DNA from: Neoscytalidium dimidiatum
Lineage: Eukaryota; Ascomycota; Dothideomycetes; Botryosphaeriales; Botryosphaeriaceae
DNA: 64,000 nt
Assembly: GCA_037367355.1 (NCBI GenBank)
Contig: CM074702.1
Location: 1,736,001 to 1,800,000, forward strand
Direction: 5' to 3'
The notes beneath the pieces were generated by a model. It was not told the DNA's origin and searched no databases. It saw nothing but the letters and a program-made list of their open reading frames with translations. The translations under genes and the position numbers were made by a program. Positions within the stretch are counted from its first letter, which is position 1; the number at the start of each line of letters is the position of its first letter. Shown here in pieces: positions 30,442 through 42,300 of this stretch.

Positions 30442-33380
30442 TCATGTTCTTGGCGTTCTCCAGGTGCCATCTGCTACGGTAGAGAATTTTACTCCGCGAC
30501 CCTTCCTCTGGACGCCGCCGTTATCAAGCCATCGGCTTAGATTCTTGCACTGGCTTACGTCGAACTCCTGGAGATCACTGCAGCCTTCTAGGACTGCCTC
30601 AACGCCAGTTCCGGTAACGCGGACGCACCCGCGGACTGAGAGATATTTCAGTTCGAGTAGATGTAGGCTGATGCTGCGAAGAGAGCTGTCGGATACGGCC
30701 GATCCGCAGAATGCCAAGTTGAGGTGCGTGAGCATTGGACAGCCCAGCGCGAGAACCTCGGTCGCCGTATCGGACAGAGCGCAGCAGAAAGACTTCATAT
30801 CCTGTCAGTGAGGCGTAACAGTAAGCAGCACAGAGTACATACCAGATCAAGTTCTCTAAGCGCCTTAGCCGCATTTGTCAAGAACACAATCGCGTTATCT
30901 GTCAGGTAGGTGCAATCTGCGAGACAAATCTTCGTGAGGTTGGGAAATGGATAGACACTCCAGTGCTGGAACCCCTGGTCCGTAATGGTCGTGCATCTAG
31001 TGAGGTCAATTTGCTCTAGGCGAGTGGAGGCATGGACAGCAATGTGCGCCATCGATCGATCGGTGATGTGCTTGCAGTAGCTTAGCGTCAAGCGCCTGAG
31101 TTTAGGACAGCCAACAACCGTTCCAGGAGGCAGTTGCTGGACCTGTTGCTGCTGCTGCTGCTGCTGCCCTTTCCGCCCGTACCGGCCATTCATCTGGGCT
31201 TGTTGTGCCTGCATATAACCCGGAGGCAGGTCCGGTACGACCCAGCCCACTACGCGTGCTAGGAGGTTGTCGCCGACTTTTCTGCAATTGCTCAGGTCTA
31301 CCTCCTCGAGTCCCTTGGCCTTGTTAACCATCTCCAGCACAGCCTGACCAGTGATGTCCCACACGCTCTTCATTTTCCATCTTTTCACGTTGGCACCGCA
31401 CGTTGTTGCCAAAGCGGTGAACCCTTCGTCCGTAAGATGGAAGCAGTTGCTGATGTCCACATAGTGTGGTCTTTGGCCGACAAAAGGGCAAATAATATCC
31501 GTCAGCACCTGATCAGTGACACGGCGATTGTAAGGAGTCAAATCCAAATCTTGCAAAATGCTGGGTGAGGATGTCAGGATTTTGAGCCAGTGCATCGAAA
31601 CCGTCCGAAGGCGCATGAGCTCCGCAATATCGAGGTACTGAAAGATTCTAACCAAGATGATGTCTGGAAGGATGCCCTTTCCTTTGCGGCTCGGCCTGCG
31701 AACTATTTTCTGCCGCTTGAACGAGCTGGACCGTTCTGGTGTAAGTCGCTCTTCCTGCTTGAATATGGGCGAGGGAAGAAGTCCGTTCGGCTTGGGAGAC
31801 TCATGGTGAAGTTTCGGGGCGTCTTGGGACTTGGGCGTCTCCTGGGCCGGCTCCTGCACCGGAGGAGCACCAGGTGGTGGAGGGGCGAGCGACGCTCTCC
31901 TCGACCGCGAACGAGCATTGTCGAGGTCAACATTTAGGAAAGGGTCTGGGTCGAACGGTTCAATCATAGGCCCTTCTTCCTTAGGTTTGGGCGGGAAACC
32001 ATTTTCTTTGCTCTCGCCAAAACTGTCGGTGAACGTGACGGCGGGAAGGCTCTTCCTTCGAGACTCCGGGGTCCGGTCATTTATCTTGAGTTCGTTAATG
32101 GCAGGAGTGCCGTCGTATGCGTCGGGCATTTCAGTATCTCTCTGGGCAGCAGCCTCGAGACGCGCTCTTGCAGTGCTTTCGATTTGGTGCCGTAGCTCTG
32201 GTGAGCATCGTTGCCATAGCTCATTGAGAACATCACCGCCGATGGCTAGACACTCCACTGAGGCGATTGAACGCACCGTTGCAGTGCGTCGTGGGGCTAG
32301 ATCTAGGCTAACCACCTCTCCAAAGTACTGGCCAGCCTTGAGGCGTGCGATCACGTGCTGGATATTCTTTGGGCTGGATTGCTTTTTCCTGGTCTCCTCA
32401 TCCGGGGGTGTTTCAGAAACGACTTCGACTTCACCTCGCACAATGAAAAACACGTCACGTCCGTGCGAACCCTGCTGAATGATGTCGGTGAACGGCGGGT
32501 AGGTGCGAGGCTGGGCGTTGAGGCCCAGGAAATGCAGAATGTCCGAGGGCATGCTGGAGAACAGCGGTAGCTCCTTCAGCAGCTGGCGCACGTTGACCGT
32601 GCCGCTGCCGATAGCGCTTGAGGCAGCAGCCTCCGCCAGACCCGGACTGGGAGATTTCCTCTTCTTGTTGCTGACCACGACCTCCCCATCTCTGATCTCG
32701 CCGGCGTCGCCCATCTCGACATCGCCGTCGGTGGTGTCCCGCGTCCTCTTACCGCTTCGAGACGGCCCTCTGGCGTGCTGCTTTGACTCTCTAAGCTCCT
32801 TCTTCTTGCGCTCCAGGATGGCCAGGCGCTCCTTGGCCTCGTCCAGAATGGATTGCTCGACCTCGGGGAACTTGGGCAGCTCCTTCTTGAGGTCCTCCTT
32901 GTTCAGACGGACGACCATAGAGCGCATCTTGGCGACAATGGTAGCAGTGCGAGGGATATCCATGAGGATGCCAATCTCGCCGAAGAAGGCACCGGGACGC
33001 AGCTCGGCGAAGGTGCTTTCGCCGTCGCGTGAGGTGACGCGGACGGCACCGCGGACCAGCCAGTACATGGCTTTCGCCTCATCGCCCTCGGCTATGATGG
33101 TGTCATGTGGCGAGTATAGCTGGGGCCGCAGATGAGTGCCAATGGCGGCGAGGAAGGAATCGGGGGCGGATAAGAACAGCGGGAAGGAGCGAAGGCGGTC
33201 GATGAGGTCGAGGGGCAGGCCTTGGATGGTAGAGGCCGTGAGCGGTGAGGGCCGCACCGGTTTGGTAGGATTCGTCTCGGAGTCGAAAGCGCGGATCAAG
33301 GCGAAAGGGTCGGGGACAGGCCCGCCATTCACCTTGCTGGCGTAGACAGTCGGGCCTCCGGCCCTGTGATGGCGCCGCAT
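30442..33380 (-). CDS. F-box/leucine-rich-repeat protein with two cyclic-nucleotide-binding domains
   Basis: Two exons, 33380-30843 and 30801-30442, give about 965 residues; the 41-nt intron (30842-30802) is the shortest in the window and joins RELDL to DMKSF in frame. The ATG at 33380 is the first in frame. Order of parts: cNMP-binding fold 1 (about 62-180, cassette FGEIGILMDIPRTATI), a Lys-rich linker, cNMP fold 2 (about 266-400, FGEVVSLDLAPRRTATV), a long Pro/Ser-rich linker, an F-box (LPDIILVRIFQYLDIAELMR, about 570-610) and some ten AMN1-like LRRs with a polyglutamine insert. Both cassettes keep the FGE and the Arg-x-Ala that bind cyclic-nucleotide phosphate. It probably acts as an SCF ubiquitin ligase substrate receptor; cyclic-nucleotide control is inference. 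Confidence 0.9.
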
Positions 33381-34048
33381 GGTGGAGGAGCGGCGCCGGC
33401 GCGCGTGTCGAATGATGGTGGTGGTTGGCGTGGTGAGCACGGGGAGGGATACAAACGCGTCGGCCTTCCACCCTTTTGTCTCGTCGGCGGGAGGAGGGAA
33501 CAATTACGTAAGGTGGGAAGTTGGAGACTAGGTGTTTCGCATGCTGCGCAGAGGGCGAGGGAATTGGGCGGTGCGGCTCTGGGGAGCGCTATATGAGGGT
33601 TTGTTGACAAGAGAAGCGGTCAACTGCTGTCTAAGCGTGTCGGTGGATGCGCGGGGGAAAAGGGCTCGCGAGCGGGGGTGCAAGCTTCGGCGCGAAGCAA
33701 TCTGGCAGTCGTGGACCACTCGACGGGGGAGCTGAGCGCAGACCTAGGCTGGCTCGCAGCGGAATTCTTTCGCAGCGCGCAAGTGAAGGCTGCAGAGCAG
33801 TTCTGGGGCGGGTTGTGGGCGGCGTTGTGCAGCGGCGGCGCTGGAGGTCACTTTCCACTTGCGTCTCCGCAGAGCTGGCTCGTGCCGCCTCTGATGCTTC
33901 GATCGGGTTTTCGAGAATGGGAGCGGCGTTGCAGCCGCTGCGCGTAAAGTAGCCCTGCGCCCGCCAAACAAGCCCTGCCGCGGCTGCGATTCTGCGAGGA
34001 CCAAGGACCAAGGACCCTTCCACCTTTCGCGCCGCAGCACCCACCCCC

Positions 34049-34050
<2 letters not shown>

Positions 34051-34084
<34 letters not shown>
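34051..34084. repeat. (CA)17 microsatellite
   Basis: Seventeen uninterrupted CA dinucleotides in the promoter interval. Confidence 0.95.
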
Positions 34085-34085
<1 letters not shown>

Positions 34086-34718
34086 CGCGCACCGCCAGCA
34101 GCAGTGGCAGCAGCAGCAGCTATCCGGGTGCAATATGCTCAGCGGCACTATGCTGCGTCGGCTGCCCGCAAGCCAGCGCAGACCTGGCCGCCCGCGGTGC
34201 TCGCAGGGCGTGAGGCACGCCTTCCCGCCGTCTGCCGCGCCCGCGCCCGCGCAGCCCGCCGAAAGGGGTTTCCTTGCTTCGTTCCAGCGTCGGTGCGCGC
34301 GACGGTTCACGCTGCTCCCAGAGCGCGGCGGGAGACGGGCCCAACCCGCCAGAAGCATGCGCGGCGACCTCGCCCGAACGTCATCAGCAGTGCGCTGAAG
34401 CTGCGCCCAGCACCTGCAGGGTCTGGAGCAGAAGCGACGCCGTTGCGCGCCCGCCAAAGGGTCTGCTGCGGCTGCGGCACAGCCTGGCGGATAGCTGCCA
34501 TAAAGCCGCCTCTTCTCCAGATCGCCTGGCCTCTTGTCCTTGGCCGCACGCGATCCGCCGGGGATCAGCAGGGGAAACTGGGAAACTGGCCCGCAGGGGC
34601 AACTTGCCCTGCAGCCATGATGATGACTGGCAGCAGCATGGGCAATATTATAATGTACGTACCAGCGCCGGCTGCCTCTCGAGCCACGCCTAGCGTCCTC
34701 GTGCTGCGCGCTCGCCCG

Positions 34719-34750
34719 CGAGCCCACGAGCCCACGAGCCCACGAGCCCA
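34719..34750. repeat. (CGAGCCCA)4 tandem repeat
   Basis: Four perfect copies of an 8-mer in the same promoter interval. Confidence 0.85.
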
Positions 34751-35343
34751 CAAGCACCAGGTACGCCAGGCCACCTGCTATCGCGCTTCCCCTAAACCCT
34801 GAGACGCTGGGGCCATGTCCGACTCGCCCCACTCCGCGGCCGCGGCCAACGAACCGCTGCAAGCCTTCATCAACTAAAAATTCGCCGCCGACACGAGAGA
34901 GCATCCGACCGCTGCCGCTGGCCTCAGGCACTATCCGTCATTGCTCTCTGGGGTGAGGGCACCATGGCTTTCCGGTGACTCCTGCAGGATTGAGGCGCGC
35001 ACGCTGTCATGAGGCAATGACTCATGCTGAGCACTGTCGTGTTTGTGGCGGTGTCCGCTTGCGGCCCTCTCCATCATCAACAGCAGTCCTGCTACATAAA
35101 CGCTAGCAGTGCTGCGTTGGTAGTAGACATTGTTGCTGCTGCTGCTGCTGCTGTTGATGCTGTCTAGGTCGCCGCCAATTGATCTGGGCTGTTGCTGATT
35201 CTTGAGGGCCTTAGCAGCGCGCCTGCACCCCGTTCAGTCTCTCCCCGAATGTCGTCTTAACTTCCCGTTTTTTGACTCAATCTTTGTCTTTCCCGCAACG
35301 TACCCTTGTTTGTTTCCGTCTTCGTCCTGTCCGGTCCCCCATC

Positions 35344-36871
35344 ATGGCTCCTCAGAACGAAGCTGTCGACTCGCTTGCGTCCATCCTCTCCCATGCACAC
35401 TTCGTAGTTGTCACGCTCCACAGCTCCTCGTCGTCCGCTCCCATCCCAGACGGCTTCCTGACGTGGCTAGGTCAATGCTGTGTTTCACTATGCAACGGTA
35501 CGTGCTCTTCCCGTTTACGTTCCCGTCAGCAAGCATATCTTGCCGGTATTGCGACATTCACCAGATCGTCGCGGGAGTGCTTAGGCCGCCGCTTAGGCGA
35601 AGGTATGCGTGTCTCATGGTTCCTCGTACGTCCGCCGTCGTTCTCGCGAGGCTGAAGGTACAAGCGCGAGACCGAAGAGTACTTAGACCATACCAACATA
35701 CCTACCAGCACCGGCCCACACGCTAGCCCCGAAGAAGGCTGCGTGTCGGGGGACTTTCTGCATGCATGATGCGATGGTTCTGCTGCGTTGGCCCCATCCA
35801 CCATCCAGCACTTTGAGCGCCCTTCTGCGATTGGGAGGCTCTTAGCCTCGAGCTGCAAGGCGTCCAAACTGTCGTTGCGACATCCCGCGTTTCTTACCCT
35901 CGCCCAGGCTTTTGCTCGACTTTGCGCCAAGCTGTGCTCGCTTCACCCCCAACCCAGACGATAGATCTGCGGCCTTTTGCTAACACCTTTCGCCATCACA
36001 TGCAGAGATCCATGCCGCCATCCCATACTTGCGCCTGTCCCTGTATCCTTCAGTTCTCGTCCCTGCAGGCACACCTGCCCAACACCCTCAGACGCTACGC
36101 TTTCTCATCAGCGTTGATAGACAGTCAAAACCCGGCTCTCAATCGTTGCAATCAGCAGAAGAGCGCGGAATACAGGAGCATGAGGCAGATGAAGATGACG
36201 CCGCACTCTCCACCCGCCTGACCTGCGGGCTTCAGGCCTTCCTCAAGCAGCTGCGCCTCCATCCTAGGTTTCTGAAGACGGCCGGCTACTGGCTCAACGC
36301 ACGCTATGTCACGCGAGCTGACTTGGGCGCGTTGGAGAGCTTCATCGAGTATTCCTCCGTCAGCAGCGAAGATGGCGCCGACACTACGAAGCAGCAGCAG
36401 CATCATCATCGAGAAGATGCGCCTCTGCCCGCACCCGCGCTTTCCGCCATCGGCGCCGCCCTCCGCATCGCGCCCGAGCCGAATTCCCCTCCCGCAATCG
36501 TCCCGCATTCGGCCCTCCAGCCAACAGCACAATATCCCGCCCCCTCCGCCGATGCTGGCGCGATGCCGCCCAGGGCGAAGGCCAAGCTCCGCCCCGTCAC
36601 TGACGTTCTGGACCGCCTGCGCTGGGACGACAGCCTGGGTGGGACCGCAGCGTACATTGTTGGCTACCGTGACCGTTTCGACGGCGTGTTGGAGCTGGCG
36701 CTGGACCACTGGGTTGCCGAGAGTACCGACGAGGAGTGGATTCCTTCGCACCGCATTAGCTACGTGAAGCGCAGCCGCGACGGGGCGCTGGTGTGGTGGC
36801 GTGAAGGCAGGATCGATCTCATCTTTCACAGCGGGAACGGCACTGGCGAGAATGCCAATGTGCAGCGCTGA
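35344..36871 (+). CDS. DUF504 (MJ1316) domain protein, putative RNA-end-recognition protein
   Basis: Two exons (35344-35497 and 36006-36871) with matching phases give 339 residues; the intron is 508 nt, the longest in the window. The C-terminal domain (about 246-325) is DUF504, the MJ1316 RNA cyclic-group end-recognition domain: VTDVLDRLRWDDSLGG, AYIVGYRDRFDGVLELAL, IPSHRISYVKR and ALVWWREGRIDLIF. In other eukaryotes this domain accompanies 2'-5' RNA ligase-like or tRNA-processing proteins. The N-terminal 200 residues include EIHAAIPYLRLSLYPSVLVP and LRLHPRFLKTAGYWLNARYV, which I cannot assign, then a low-complexity linker with His and Pro runs. The join giving NEIHAAIP is convincing, but another exon inside the long intron is not excluded. 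Confidence 0.8.
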
Positions 36872-38214
36872 GAATCCGCATTCACTGCATACATACTATT
36901 CAGCGCCTCTCCCTCAGTTACTGGCTCGCCACCCGGGGCTTACCTGACGTCTTGCTTGCACTGCGGCAGATGCTGCACGTACCGAGACCCCACGGGCAAG
37001 CATCTGTCGGATCGCGCGGGGGATAAGTTAGCGGGTGTGGCACGCTTTTCCGCTGGGACTTGAACAGTGCGACGGCTCGACGCGCCTTCAGCATCATCCC
37101 GCAGCAAATTACCGTTTGATAAGCCGGCCCAGGAACGCACGCCATTGTGCGGCGCTTGATAGGTTGCGGGTCGAAAATGCTGTCCGCGACACGCCTCACG
37201 CGGTCAAGGCAAGACTTCCCAGGTGGGTTAGCCCGGTGCAGATTACTTCGTGCTAGGGCTTTCGAGAAAGAAATGTGGAGTGCACGAGGAGAATCATGCG
37301 TCCGGGATGGAGTTCATGAGAATATCACTGGTGGCATGTGGATGTTGTGAAACTGACCTACCGCGACGGGCGAAGACTTGCCAATGATCTGACATCCTTC
37401 TACTATATACATCTACCTCGAATGCTGAACATCAGATGTGCTCTGTACTAGTATTCTCTTCCTTCTCGGGTAATGAGATCTTCTATGTGTTGTATATTCA
37501 TTCAATGTCTTTACGTCATGTACTTCGTAATTTACAGTACCGCTGTGCGCATCACTAAGTCGTCCACACACAGGCAAACAAGCATCCAAATAACCCTAAC
37601 GCCAGTCAAAAAATCTCTTAAGTCATATCGCCTGACCAACTATCACCCTTTCAGAACCAAATGGGAGATGGAAGAAGACTTTTTGTTTTCCCCCAAATCA
37701 GAATCACACAATGCCGCAATCCGCCGTGCCCACGCTTTGCGAATACCTAAATGGGTCTGAATGAATGAAGAAGCAGAAAGCTAATTGTGAGTAGGGATAA
37801 TTGCCGCCCGAGATGCCATAAATGATTTCAGAAGAGCAGGTATGAGCCGAACTCTGCCACGTATAGAATGGGAGGACAAAACGGCCGGATGGCTTACCAA
37901 ACCATCTGAAAGAAGACTATACCCAAGAAAAGAACAACAAGAAAATAAAATAAAATAGGAAGGTGGAAGAATTGTGAACATATGAGGTCGAGCCAAAGAA
38001 GTATTGAAAAAGTAAGCGCCAGTGTCCATACGTAGTTCAAGCAGATGTCCAATATGCGAACATGAATGTCAAGAGGCGATGGTATTTTCGTCCCAACTGC
38101 TCCAACTGCCTACGATCTGTCTGTGCTGGCACAACGTCTAAAACGACCTGGCAGATGCTGCCGCTAGACGAGGCCCAGCGAGTTAGATTGTCCACGGACA
38201 AAAGTCGATTTATC
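36872..38214. other. Convergent intergenic region (DUF504 / glycine-zipper genes)
   Basis: About 1.3 kb holding two 3' UTRs. The middle (37400-38050) is AT-rich. No coding frame supported. Confidence 0.5.
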
Positions 38215-39515
38215 TCATCGGCTCCTCCTGCGCCTGCGCTCGTAGTAGAAGTCATCGTTGTCTTCGTCGTAAGATGGTCGATCATTCCTTTCTTGCTTCC
38301 TGTGCTCGTACTTCCGCTCTGCCTCGTGTGCGCCAACCGCACCGACAACAGCTGCCGCTACAGTGGCCAGCGTGTCTCCCTTCGTCAGCTCGGTGCCCAG
38401 GAAACCTCCAGCTAAAGCACCCATGGCTGCAGAGGCTACCCCATTGCCGTACGGAGACTTGCTGCGACGGCGCCTTCTTGATACTGAACTGCGGACGCTA
38501 CCATGTCGGCGTGGCTCGCGATCATAGGAAGGTGCATTCGAGTAAACATCACGAGCAGAATAGCTCCCACGATACGTCATCGCACGGGCTTCCTGAGCGG
38601 GCGGCACTGGGCCGATTTCTCGGACAGAAACCGCGCGCCCTGTGCGCGGGTGGGGATACGGCGGAGGCACGTAATCGTCTGCGGGTTTCATGCCACCGCC
38701 TGAAGGCGCATCTTGGGGTAGTGGGTATTCATACGTCTCTCGCTCATCCTTGAAGCGGACAGTCTCATACGTGTCATGTGGGTGACTTTTGCGACTGGCG
38801 CGACTGGCGTGACTTGCGCGACTGCGTATACTGCTGCTGCGGCGCCCGCTGTAGGCTTCGGTTGGTGTACCGGGGGCGTTGACGTCCGGGTCGTTGAACG
38901 CATCCGTCTCAACAAAGGCGCGTGTGAAGTCTCTCCGAGACCGGCTTATCTCGTCTTCTTCCTCTGAGTAGTCATCGGTGTGAGTGAAGGGAGCGCGACC
39001 CCCTTGTAGGCCGCTTGCGGAGAGAGCACGGCGGTTGTATTCGGTGCGAGGAGGACGTGGACGGTATGGTATCATGTCGTAACGCTGCCGCTCTCCTCTG
39101 TAGGCGTGGGCGGTCTCTCTATGATAGTCTTGTCGGCGGTCATCCACGCCGTACCGATCGAAGCGATCTCGGTCCCGCCTGAAGCGGTCTCTCGGACGGC
39201 GCGAGTCGCGGTAGTCGTAATCATAGTCGCCGTCGTAGTTTCCATCATAACCGAAGCCATCCTGGTCCTGAGGCGCAGCGTCCTGCTGCTTGACTAAAGC
39301 TCGCGACTCATCTGCTTGGCCGGCGGATTTGCGCCTTTGCTTATACTTTGACCAGCGCTTCTTGGGATTGGGAATGCGGTCGTAAACTTTATCATAGTAC
39401 TTGCTGTTGGCAAAACGGTCGATGGCGCCGGCGCCTATGTCCTTTTGGAGGGTCAGCCCAAGCGCGAGGAAGGCAAAAGGGTCAGGAATGGCCGTACCAC
39501 CAGAGCAGGATCCAT
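38215..39515 (-). CDS. Disordered Arg/Asp/Tyr-rich protein with C-terminal glycine zipper
   Basis: The long exon (39441-38215) has no usable in-frame ATG at its 5' end. An 18-nt first exon at 39515-39498 (ATGGATCCTGCTCTGGTG) followed by a 56-nt intron (GTACGG donor, CTGAC branch, AAAAG acceptor) supplies one, giving about 414 residues starting MDPALVDIGAGAIDRF. The protein has a short conserved-looking head (KYYDKVYDRIPNPKKRW), then Asp/Tyr/Arg repeats (DGNYDGDYDYDYRDS), SR-like patches and a C-terminal Gly/Ala segment (AAMGALAGGFLGTELTKGD ... TVAAAVVGAVGAHEAE) of the glycine-zipper kind, with a basic end. Function unknown; RNA-associated or membrane-inserting roles are both conceivable. The first exon is the less certain part. 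Confidence 0.75.
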
Positions 39516-40435
39516 GGTCGCTGAAAGGCAGCGGCCTAAGCGTTATACAGCAGTGCTGGCCCGGAGCAGCGTCGCACAAGATGAAAATGTAGGGATCACA
39601 GGAGCCTCAGGTGCTATGGTGGAGAGACAGTGGCAGGCTTGAGGCGTCAATAACAGTGGGTCAGTGTTATAATATGAAGGCATCCATGGCTGCCCGATGT
39701 CGCGCGCAGGGAAAGGGCAGGCTGCAACGGCTGCGGCAAAGGCAGGGCAGCTCGGCGATCGGATGGCGGGCGGCGGGTGTTCTCACGGAGCAGCGTATCA
39801 ACAGAGAAGACGAAGTAGGGACATAGGAAAGAGAGAGGCAGGAAAGGCGGAGAAAGACAAGCTCACGGGCGCATCTTTGCGTTGGCGCGGCGCCAGGATA
39901 TGGACGACGGGTCGCGGGAGTGGCAGGCTGTCCGAGGCGGCGCCGCTAAAGACGCGCCCGCCTGGCCGCCCTGCTGCACGACTTAGCAGAAGAGGCCAAT
40001 CAGGGTCCGATGACGTAGCTGCCCTGCCCGGCCGCAGCGGAGGTCGCGAGCGCGCGTAAAAAAAGCAAGCTGCCACCTGCCCGCCCTGCGTCCCCACGTC
40101 AGATCAGACGAGCTCCAGAGGAGTCAGGGAGCTCGGGCGCAGGATCGCCCCATCCCGCCGTGCCCGCGTGCCGCGACGCGTCGATCCAGCCGCCGGCCGC
40201 CGCCTCGCCGTCTCAGGCACCGCCAGCCCGCAGGCCATCCGAGCACCCCCACGTCATGTACCTAGAGGTCACCAGCAAGTACCGTTTGTAGCCGTGAAGT
40301 GTGCTTAGCATTCTCTAACAACACCAGCCAACGAACACCGCGCCAGCTCCCCAACCCGAACCAGAACTCCTGTGACCCCTCGCACCGCGCTCGCCTTGCT
40401 CTAGCTCACGTCCCGTCTGATGGGTGGACCGCCGT
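39516..40435. promoter_or_regulatory. Intergenic: glycine-zipper gene promoter and DUF7053 gene 3' region
   Basis: About 920 GC-rich bases. Both neighbours read on the minus strand. No coding frame supported. Confidence 0.5.
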
Positions 40436-40925
40436 TTAGGCCTTGGCCGCCTCCTCAAGCAGCTTGGACTGCTGCTCCGGGTGCGTCTTCTCGACGTTGC
40501 CCTTGGCCATCTTCTTGGTGACCATGTTGCCGTCAATCTCAACGTCCTCCTGGAGCGTGCCGTCGACCACCCTCCACTGGCCGGCAATCTTGAGCGTGCC
40601 GACGGGGGGCTTCGCGTCGACGAGAGAGTCAACGCCGCCGGCGACGTTTGTGAGGGTGAGCTTGTACGTGGTCTGCGCCCTTTGTTAACAGCCTGCCGTT
40701 GGCTCTACATCTGCCTCCGGCTGTGGAATCGCTTACCTGGCCAATAGGCTTCTTGTCGGTCACGTTGTAGGTGGCTTGGGTGGAGCTGTCACCCGTGTCG
40801 AGCTCGTAGGAAATGAGAGCGGGGCAGAGGGTCTTGATCATGAGGTCGTGGTTGTGGAGGGCGTTGATGACCTGCTGCTCGCTGACGCCGGCAGGCAGGG
40901 GAGTGGCGACGCTGGTGGTGGTCAT
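40436..40925 (-). CDS. DUF7053-family protein
   Basis: Two exons (40925-40737 and 40672-40436; 64-nt intron with GTAAGC donor and GCAG acceptor) give 141 residues. The sequence HNHDLMIKTLCPALISYEL, then ATYNVTDKKPIGQTTYKL across the intron, VGTLKIAGQWRVVDG and THPEQQSKLLEEA match a family of small fungal proteins of unknown function annotated as DUF7053, with a START/SRPBCC-like alternation of strands. No signal peptide or membrane segment is present, so it is probably cytosolic. The ATG lies 5' of MTTTSVATPLPAGVSEQQV; upstream in-frame sequence is Thr-rich leader without another ATG in good context. Confidence 0.82.
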
Positions 40926-42300
40926 TGTGGTTATTATTGTGGTTGTGGGAGATGTGTGCGAGTGCGTGAAGTGGTTTAAGCGTTGCAATAGATGGTTGTC
41001 GGCGGTCTGGAGAGCTGGATGGCCGTTGCTGCTGTCGCCATCGTCGCCATTTATACAGGTTGGCTGGCAGCTCTGGCGGGGAAGAACTGGCGAAGGGTTT
41101 GTAGAGCCGAGCTGACGAGTCCGACGCTCAGGTGCTGAAGTCCGCGAGTTAGGTCAGCGCTCAGCAGCAGGCGGCTGAGCCACTCACGGCTCCCCATGTT
41201 GGTTGAGTGTGCAGAGTGCTGACAGCCGACGCTGGACTGTGAAGCGCCGCGCACGGCTGGTTCGGCTTCCAAGCTTCGTTTCGGCTCCGCACTGCCCAAG
41301 CACGCACGCCAGCCACGGCCCGGCGGACGCGTCAGGCTGCAAGAGGTGATGGCAGCATCGCCGGCGTACACATGGCACGAACGGCGCCGTGAGTAACTGC
41401 CCCTCAAGCCTGCAACTGCCGTGCCCTCTTCGCTTACCATTTTCTCCAGCCAGCGAACACCCGCCCGCGTATAAGATGGCTCCAAGCCCTCCAAGCCCGC
41501 TGCCGGTTGCAGACCCGCCCGCTCTCGGCCGACCAGTCCCTCCTCTCACTCCTCCTCCGCACCGCTCCCGCCCTGTTTCCCTTCTGACGGACGTTTCACG
41601 GCATACCAAAAATAACATGGCTGATCGGCCGACGGCACAGCGACACGCCCAGGTCGCAGCCCGCGAGGCTGAGGGGTGAGCGTCAGCAGCAGCCCGCCAA
41701 CAGGCCCGCCAACAGCAGGGTCCATGTCTGCCGCCGGCTGACGTACGGCTGAGCATCTGAGAGTCAGATGGAAAGTGAGGTTGGACGTCACATTATACAC
41801 GGCCAAATTCTCGGCGGAATACCCGTCAAGCGCGTCAACACCAGAGACTAGCCTCTGCCGACCGAATCCACCTCCACCGCCCAACGCCGCCAGGGCACAC
41901 ACGGCTGACAGCCCTCCGCTGACTGGCGCGCATGCGCTTGACCAGTTCCTTGTGGCCTTTCCACAATGCCGCCTGCGCACTGCCCGCAACCGCGGTCGGC
42001 ACCGTGCCGTGAGCCCTCCGTCTCACGGAATTGCTACAGCTGGAGCGCGGTATGGGGTAATATCGCTAAGGTTCATTGGCTGCGCTCTTGGATACCGTGT
42101 TGGCGGCTCATCCGCTAGTCCTTGACACGATCCTCAGGGGGTTCGCAGGTCGCGGAAGACAACATCCTTCTCCAAGCAGGAACAGAGGGGACTGCGGATA
42201 ACGACAGCCGGGCGGGCGTTAGTTTGTTCCTGTTTAGGAAACTTTTGAGGTCATGTCGTGAACTGCCCACCAGCCCGAACCCTTCCAGCACGCGAGTAGC
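40926..42300. promoter_or_regulatory. GC-rich region upstream of the DUF7053 gene, no gene seen
   Basis: About 1.4 kb. The first few hundred bases are the promoter of the minus-strand DUF7053 gene. Open frames at 41051-41756 (minus) and 41389-42125 (plus) are Arg/Ala/Ser-rich without motifs. Confidence 0.45.

Larger units (their letters stand above)
33381..35343. promoter_or_regulatory. Divergent GC-rich promoter region (F-box / DUF504 genes)
   Basis: Nearly 2 kb between divergent starts. It contains a CA microsatellite, an 8-bp tandem repeat and a TGC triplet run (about 35131-35156). Very long open frames on both strands here (for example 33744-34931 minus) are Arg/Ala/Gly/Cys-rich without domains and reflect base composition. 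Confidence 0.6.

Noticed and set aside
33381..33503. Extension of the F-box protein upstream of 33380
   Set aside because: It would begin at TTG; the first ATG in frame is at 33380.
33744..34931. 395-residue minus-strand and 232-residue plus-strand (34104-34802) open frames
   Set aside because: Low-complexity, span the CA microsatellite read as Cys-Val repeats, no motif; promoter DNA.
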